A stretch of DNA of 64,000 nt from G963678445 sp963678445 (lineage in GTDB: Bacteria > Hydrogenedentota > Hydrogenedentia > Hydrogenedentales > G963678445): positions 1,178,001 through 1,242,000 of the forward strand of contig OY782877.1 in assembly GCA_963678445.1 (NCBI GenBank). Reading direction: 5' to 3'. A program made the translations under genes and the position numbers. The notes under the pieces were generated by a model, which was given only the letters and a program-made list of their open reading frames with translations, searched no databases and was not told the DNA's origin. Below are positions 61,992-64,000 of this stretch, one piece after another (positions within the stretch are counted from its first letter, which is position 1; every line of letters begins with the position of its first letter).

Positions 61992-63542
61992 TTACCAGAA
62001 ATAGATATACAACCCTACCGTAAGCGCGATAATAAGCCCACCCGCCCAACGAGCACCGGGCGCAGGCTCAAGTTCGATCTCATCATTCACAGGCAGCACC
62101 CGCGGTTCTTTCAGCGGTTTGAGCCAGGTAATTATCGCCATCACGGCAATCAGTATGGCATAGGTAAGCGCCATGCGGTTCAAGAAAGCCATGTTGGTAA
62201 AGGCCGGTACAAAGTACTTAAAGAAATTGTACAAAATGGGACACAGCACCATGGCCGTAATCGCAGCCGCGGCAGGAGTACGCTTGAAAACAAATCCGAA
62301 GGTGAAGGCGGCCAGAATACCGGGAGAAATGTATCCCTGGAATTCCTGGATGAATGTGTATACACCGCCAAATTTAGGATCGGCAAGACGTGTAGCCACG
62401 ATGCCGCCAATTACTACAAAGAGAATTGTGGTGCTACGCCCGATGGCGACCAGTTCAGCCTGGGAAGCGTTACGGCGCATGTGCCGTTTGTAGAGATCCA
62501 TGGTAAAAATGGTGGATGCGGAATTGAGCATGGAGGCGAGTGAACTGAGCACAGCACCAGCGATGGCGGCAAACATAAAGCCCTTGAGGCCATTGGGCAC
62601 CAGGTTGCGAATCAGCATGGGATAGGCGGCGTCTTTCGTTTCGCCCACCTCGACGGGGTACAAATTAATGGCCATAATACCGGGAATGACGATAATAAAG
62701 GGAATGATCAGCTTAAGAGCAGCGGCAAACATGATACCGGTCTGACCTGCACGCAGGCTCTTGGCCGCCAAAGTACGCTGGGTAATGTATTGGTTAAGGC
62801 CCCAATAATAAAAATTGGGAATCCAGATACCGAGCAGCATGGCCGTCCAGGGCAATTCGGGATGATCCCGCGGCAGGATCATGTGCAGTTTATCCGCATT
62901 GGTTTCCATAAACTGGCTCACCCCGCCAACATCCGGATGGCGGAATCCCAGCACCATCACAAGCGCTCCCCCGAGAATAAGGGCAGAACCCATAAACAAA
63001 TCCGCCCAGACAATCGCCTTCAAGCCGCCCAATGTGGTGTACAACGCAGCCACCGCACCAATAATAAAAATGCTGTGATAAAGCGGCACATCAAAAATGG
63101 TAGAAATGGTCAGACCACCAGAATAAACCACGGCGGCAATGGTAACCCCTACATAAATTACCATAGTGAAAGCGGCCATGACAGCGCGCGCGCCTGCATT
63201 ATAGCGATATTCGAGAAATTCCGGGATGGTGTAAATACCACTACGCAAAAAGCGAGGCAGAAAAAAAAGTCCCACACAGACCAGGCTCACTGCGGCAATC
63301 CATTCATAACTGGCAATGGCAAGCCCCACATTACCCGCACTGCTTCCCGACATCCCCACGAACTGTTCTGTAGAAATATTTGCCGCAATCAACGAAAAAC
63401 CAATCAGAAACCAGGAAACCCCGCGCCCCGCCAGAAAATAATCTTCACTTGTGCGCTCATGGCGGCTTTTATAGATACTAAAGGCAACGACAGCGACAAT
63501 GTACGCCACAAAAACGCCAATATCAAAATAGTTCAACGACAT
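61992..63542 (-). CDS. Sodium:solute symporter (SSS/SGLT family)
   Basis: A 516-residue inner-membrane symporter with about 13-14 TMs. Family marks: RTSEDYFLAGRGVSWFLIGFSLIAANISTEQF, shown here by the blocks EDYFLAGR and AANISTEQF (sodium site), then GIYTIPEFLEYRY and GLKAIVWADLFMG. The sugar-transport subgroup (vSGLT/SglT-like) fits NFYYWGLNQYITQRTLAAKS, so a sugar is the probable cargo. AGGAGC seven bases before ATG 63542 sets the start. It is monocistronic. Confidence 0.93.
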   Translation of the reverse strand: MSLNYFDIGVFVAYIVAVVAFSIYKSRHERTSEDYFLAGRGVSWFLIGFSLIAANISTEQFVGMSGSSAGNVGLAIASYEWIAAVSLVCVGLFFLPRFLRSGIYTIPEFLEYRYNAGARAVMAAFTMVIYVGVTIAAVVYSGGLTISTIFDVPLYHSIFIIGAVAALYTTLGGLKAIVWADLFMGSALILGGALVMVLGFRHPDVGGVSQFMETNADKLHMILPRDHPELPWTAMLLGIWIPNFYYWGLNQYITQRTLAAKSLRAGQTGIMFAAALKLIIPFIIVIPGIMAINLYPVEVGETKDAAYPMLIRNLVPNGLKGFMFAAIAGAVLSSLASMLNSASTIFTMDLYKRHMRRNASQAELVAIGRSTTILFVVIGGIVATRLADPKFGGVYTFIQEFQGYISPGILAAFTFGFVFKRTPAAAAITAMVLCPILYNFFKYFVPAFTNMAFLNRMALTYAILIAVMAIITWLKPLKEPRVLPVNDEIELEPAPGARWAGGLIIALTVGLYIYFW

Positions 63543-63698
63543 AGAAAAAGCTCCTGTTTCTGTTTAAATATGCACCCACCTGGTAACATCCCCAGTTCAA
63601 ACAAGACGTGTTGAGCAGGATAAAGAATACCAAAAATATAACGAGATTCAAACCAACCCTGTATTTATAATCTTCCCGCATTGATAAAGCAACATAAA

Positions 63699-63736
63699 AC
63701 AAAAACCTTTTGGCAATATCGATACTGCCAAAAGGT
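63699..63736 (-). terminator. Terminator of the DUF1844 gene
   Basis: Eleven-bp stem ACCTTTTGGCA / TGCCAAAAGGT (63705-63715, 63726-63736) followed on the minus strand by TTTTTG. It lies 31 bp after the DUF1844 stop. Confidence 0.9.
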
Positions 63737-63766
63737 CGCTAAAAAACAGACTAATGAATGTGTAGA

Positions 63767-64000
63767 CTACTGCTGCGTGCGGATATTATCCAAATCGAGT
63801 CCTGCGTTTTGCATTGAGGCTTCCTGAAACTGCTGTACCCGAACCAGATATAAACGCTGTAATTCGGCAAGCGCCTCCGTGAGGTGCCCCTCTTCTTCCT
63901 CGCTCAGATTCCCCGCGGTCTTCTCCTTCAGCACATCCAGCATCTTAATGGTGAACTGCGCCTGATCCAAATCGACCATCACCTGCTGTTCACCCCCCTG
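63767..64000 (-). CDS. DUF1844 family protein (partial, runs off right edge)
   Basis: The frame is open to base 64000, so only the C-terminal 77 residues are seen. The core LDQAQFTIKMLDVLKEKTAGNL-SEEEEGHL-TEALAELQRLY is the DUF1844 signature (key blocks: MLDVLKEKT, GNLSEEE). The family is small, cytoplasmic and of unknown function, and usually has about 30 more residues before this part. A GTG at 63982 is a possible internal start, but the upstream residues look coding (GGEQQ), so the gene probably begins outside the window. Confidence 0.8.
   Translation of the reverse strand, partial: QGGEQQVMVDLDQAQFTIKMLDVLKEKTAGNLSEEEEGHLTEALAELQRLYLVRVQQFQEASMQNAGLDLDNIRTQQ

Noticed and set aside
1..64000. 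Prophage, integrative element or insertion sequence
   Set aside because: No integrase, transposase, phage structural gene or attachment-site pair was recognised; only the short non-coding repeats suggest mobility.

Overview
This window comes from a bacterium with an outer membrane. The signs are KDO-lipid A chemistry (kdsB), a murein-recycling ligase (mpl), an outer-membrane beta-barrel protein, lipoprotein maturation (lgt), and several signal-peptide or Tat-type exported enzymes. The mixture of Ser/Thr kinase, PQQ-propeller fusion protein, secreted glycosidases, DUF1844 and MMPL-type export genes resembles the PVC group or Hydrogenedentota-like environmental lineages. That placement is an inference, and no rRNA is present to settle it. 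A diiron flavoprotein (FprA type) suggests an anaerobic or microaerobic life. No tRNA, rRNA, CRISPR array, transposase or prophage gene was recognised.

Layout. 1-4.8 kb: a Cys-rich exported peptide overlapping a frameshifted lgt, a STAS protein paired with a Ser/Thr kinase, and a secreted alpha/beta hydrolase. 5-15 kb: a secreted glycosidase-like protein, two near-duplicate chemoreceptors with matching terminators, and fprA. 15-21 kb: a PQQ-propeller fusion protein, then ilvBN behind a newly read valine-rich leader peptide and attenuator. 21-25.5 kb: a three-gene envelope export operon (MMPL pump, LolA-like protein, barrel). 26-36 kb: membrane and transport genes, a HAD phosphatase, ispE, a conserved gene of unknown function, kdsB and mpl. 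36.5-45.5 kb: a methyltransferase/RNase D fusion, lacZ, yigZ, htpG and a YidR-like propeller. 45.7-50.3 kb: beta-oxidation genes fadA and fadN, and a cyclase. 50.8-64 kb: a membrane protein, Tat metallophosphoesterase, rsgA, lytic transglycosylase, an unknown anchored protein, a small zinc-ribbon gene, mazG, a BarA-like hybrid kinase, a sodium/solute symporter and a DUF1844 protein cut by the window edge.

The most unusual feature is a family of about 100-125 bp intergenic repeats, here called HPR (my label), found at 18 or more places in both orientations. Each carries a short GGTC/GACC stem-loop, and a longer subtype carries a second one. Intact copies show compensatory base changes in both stems. 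Copies are tandemly amplified at 41.5 kb (3 units) and 52.0 kb (2 units). They often fill the whole spacer between genes, and their edges form or touch stop codons and even provide Shine-Dalgarno sequences (ispE and its neighbour). No mobilising enzyme lies in the window. This is the best candidate for an undescribed system.
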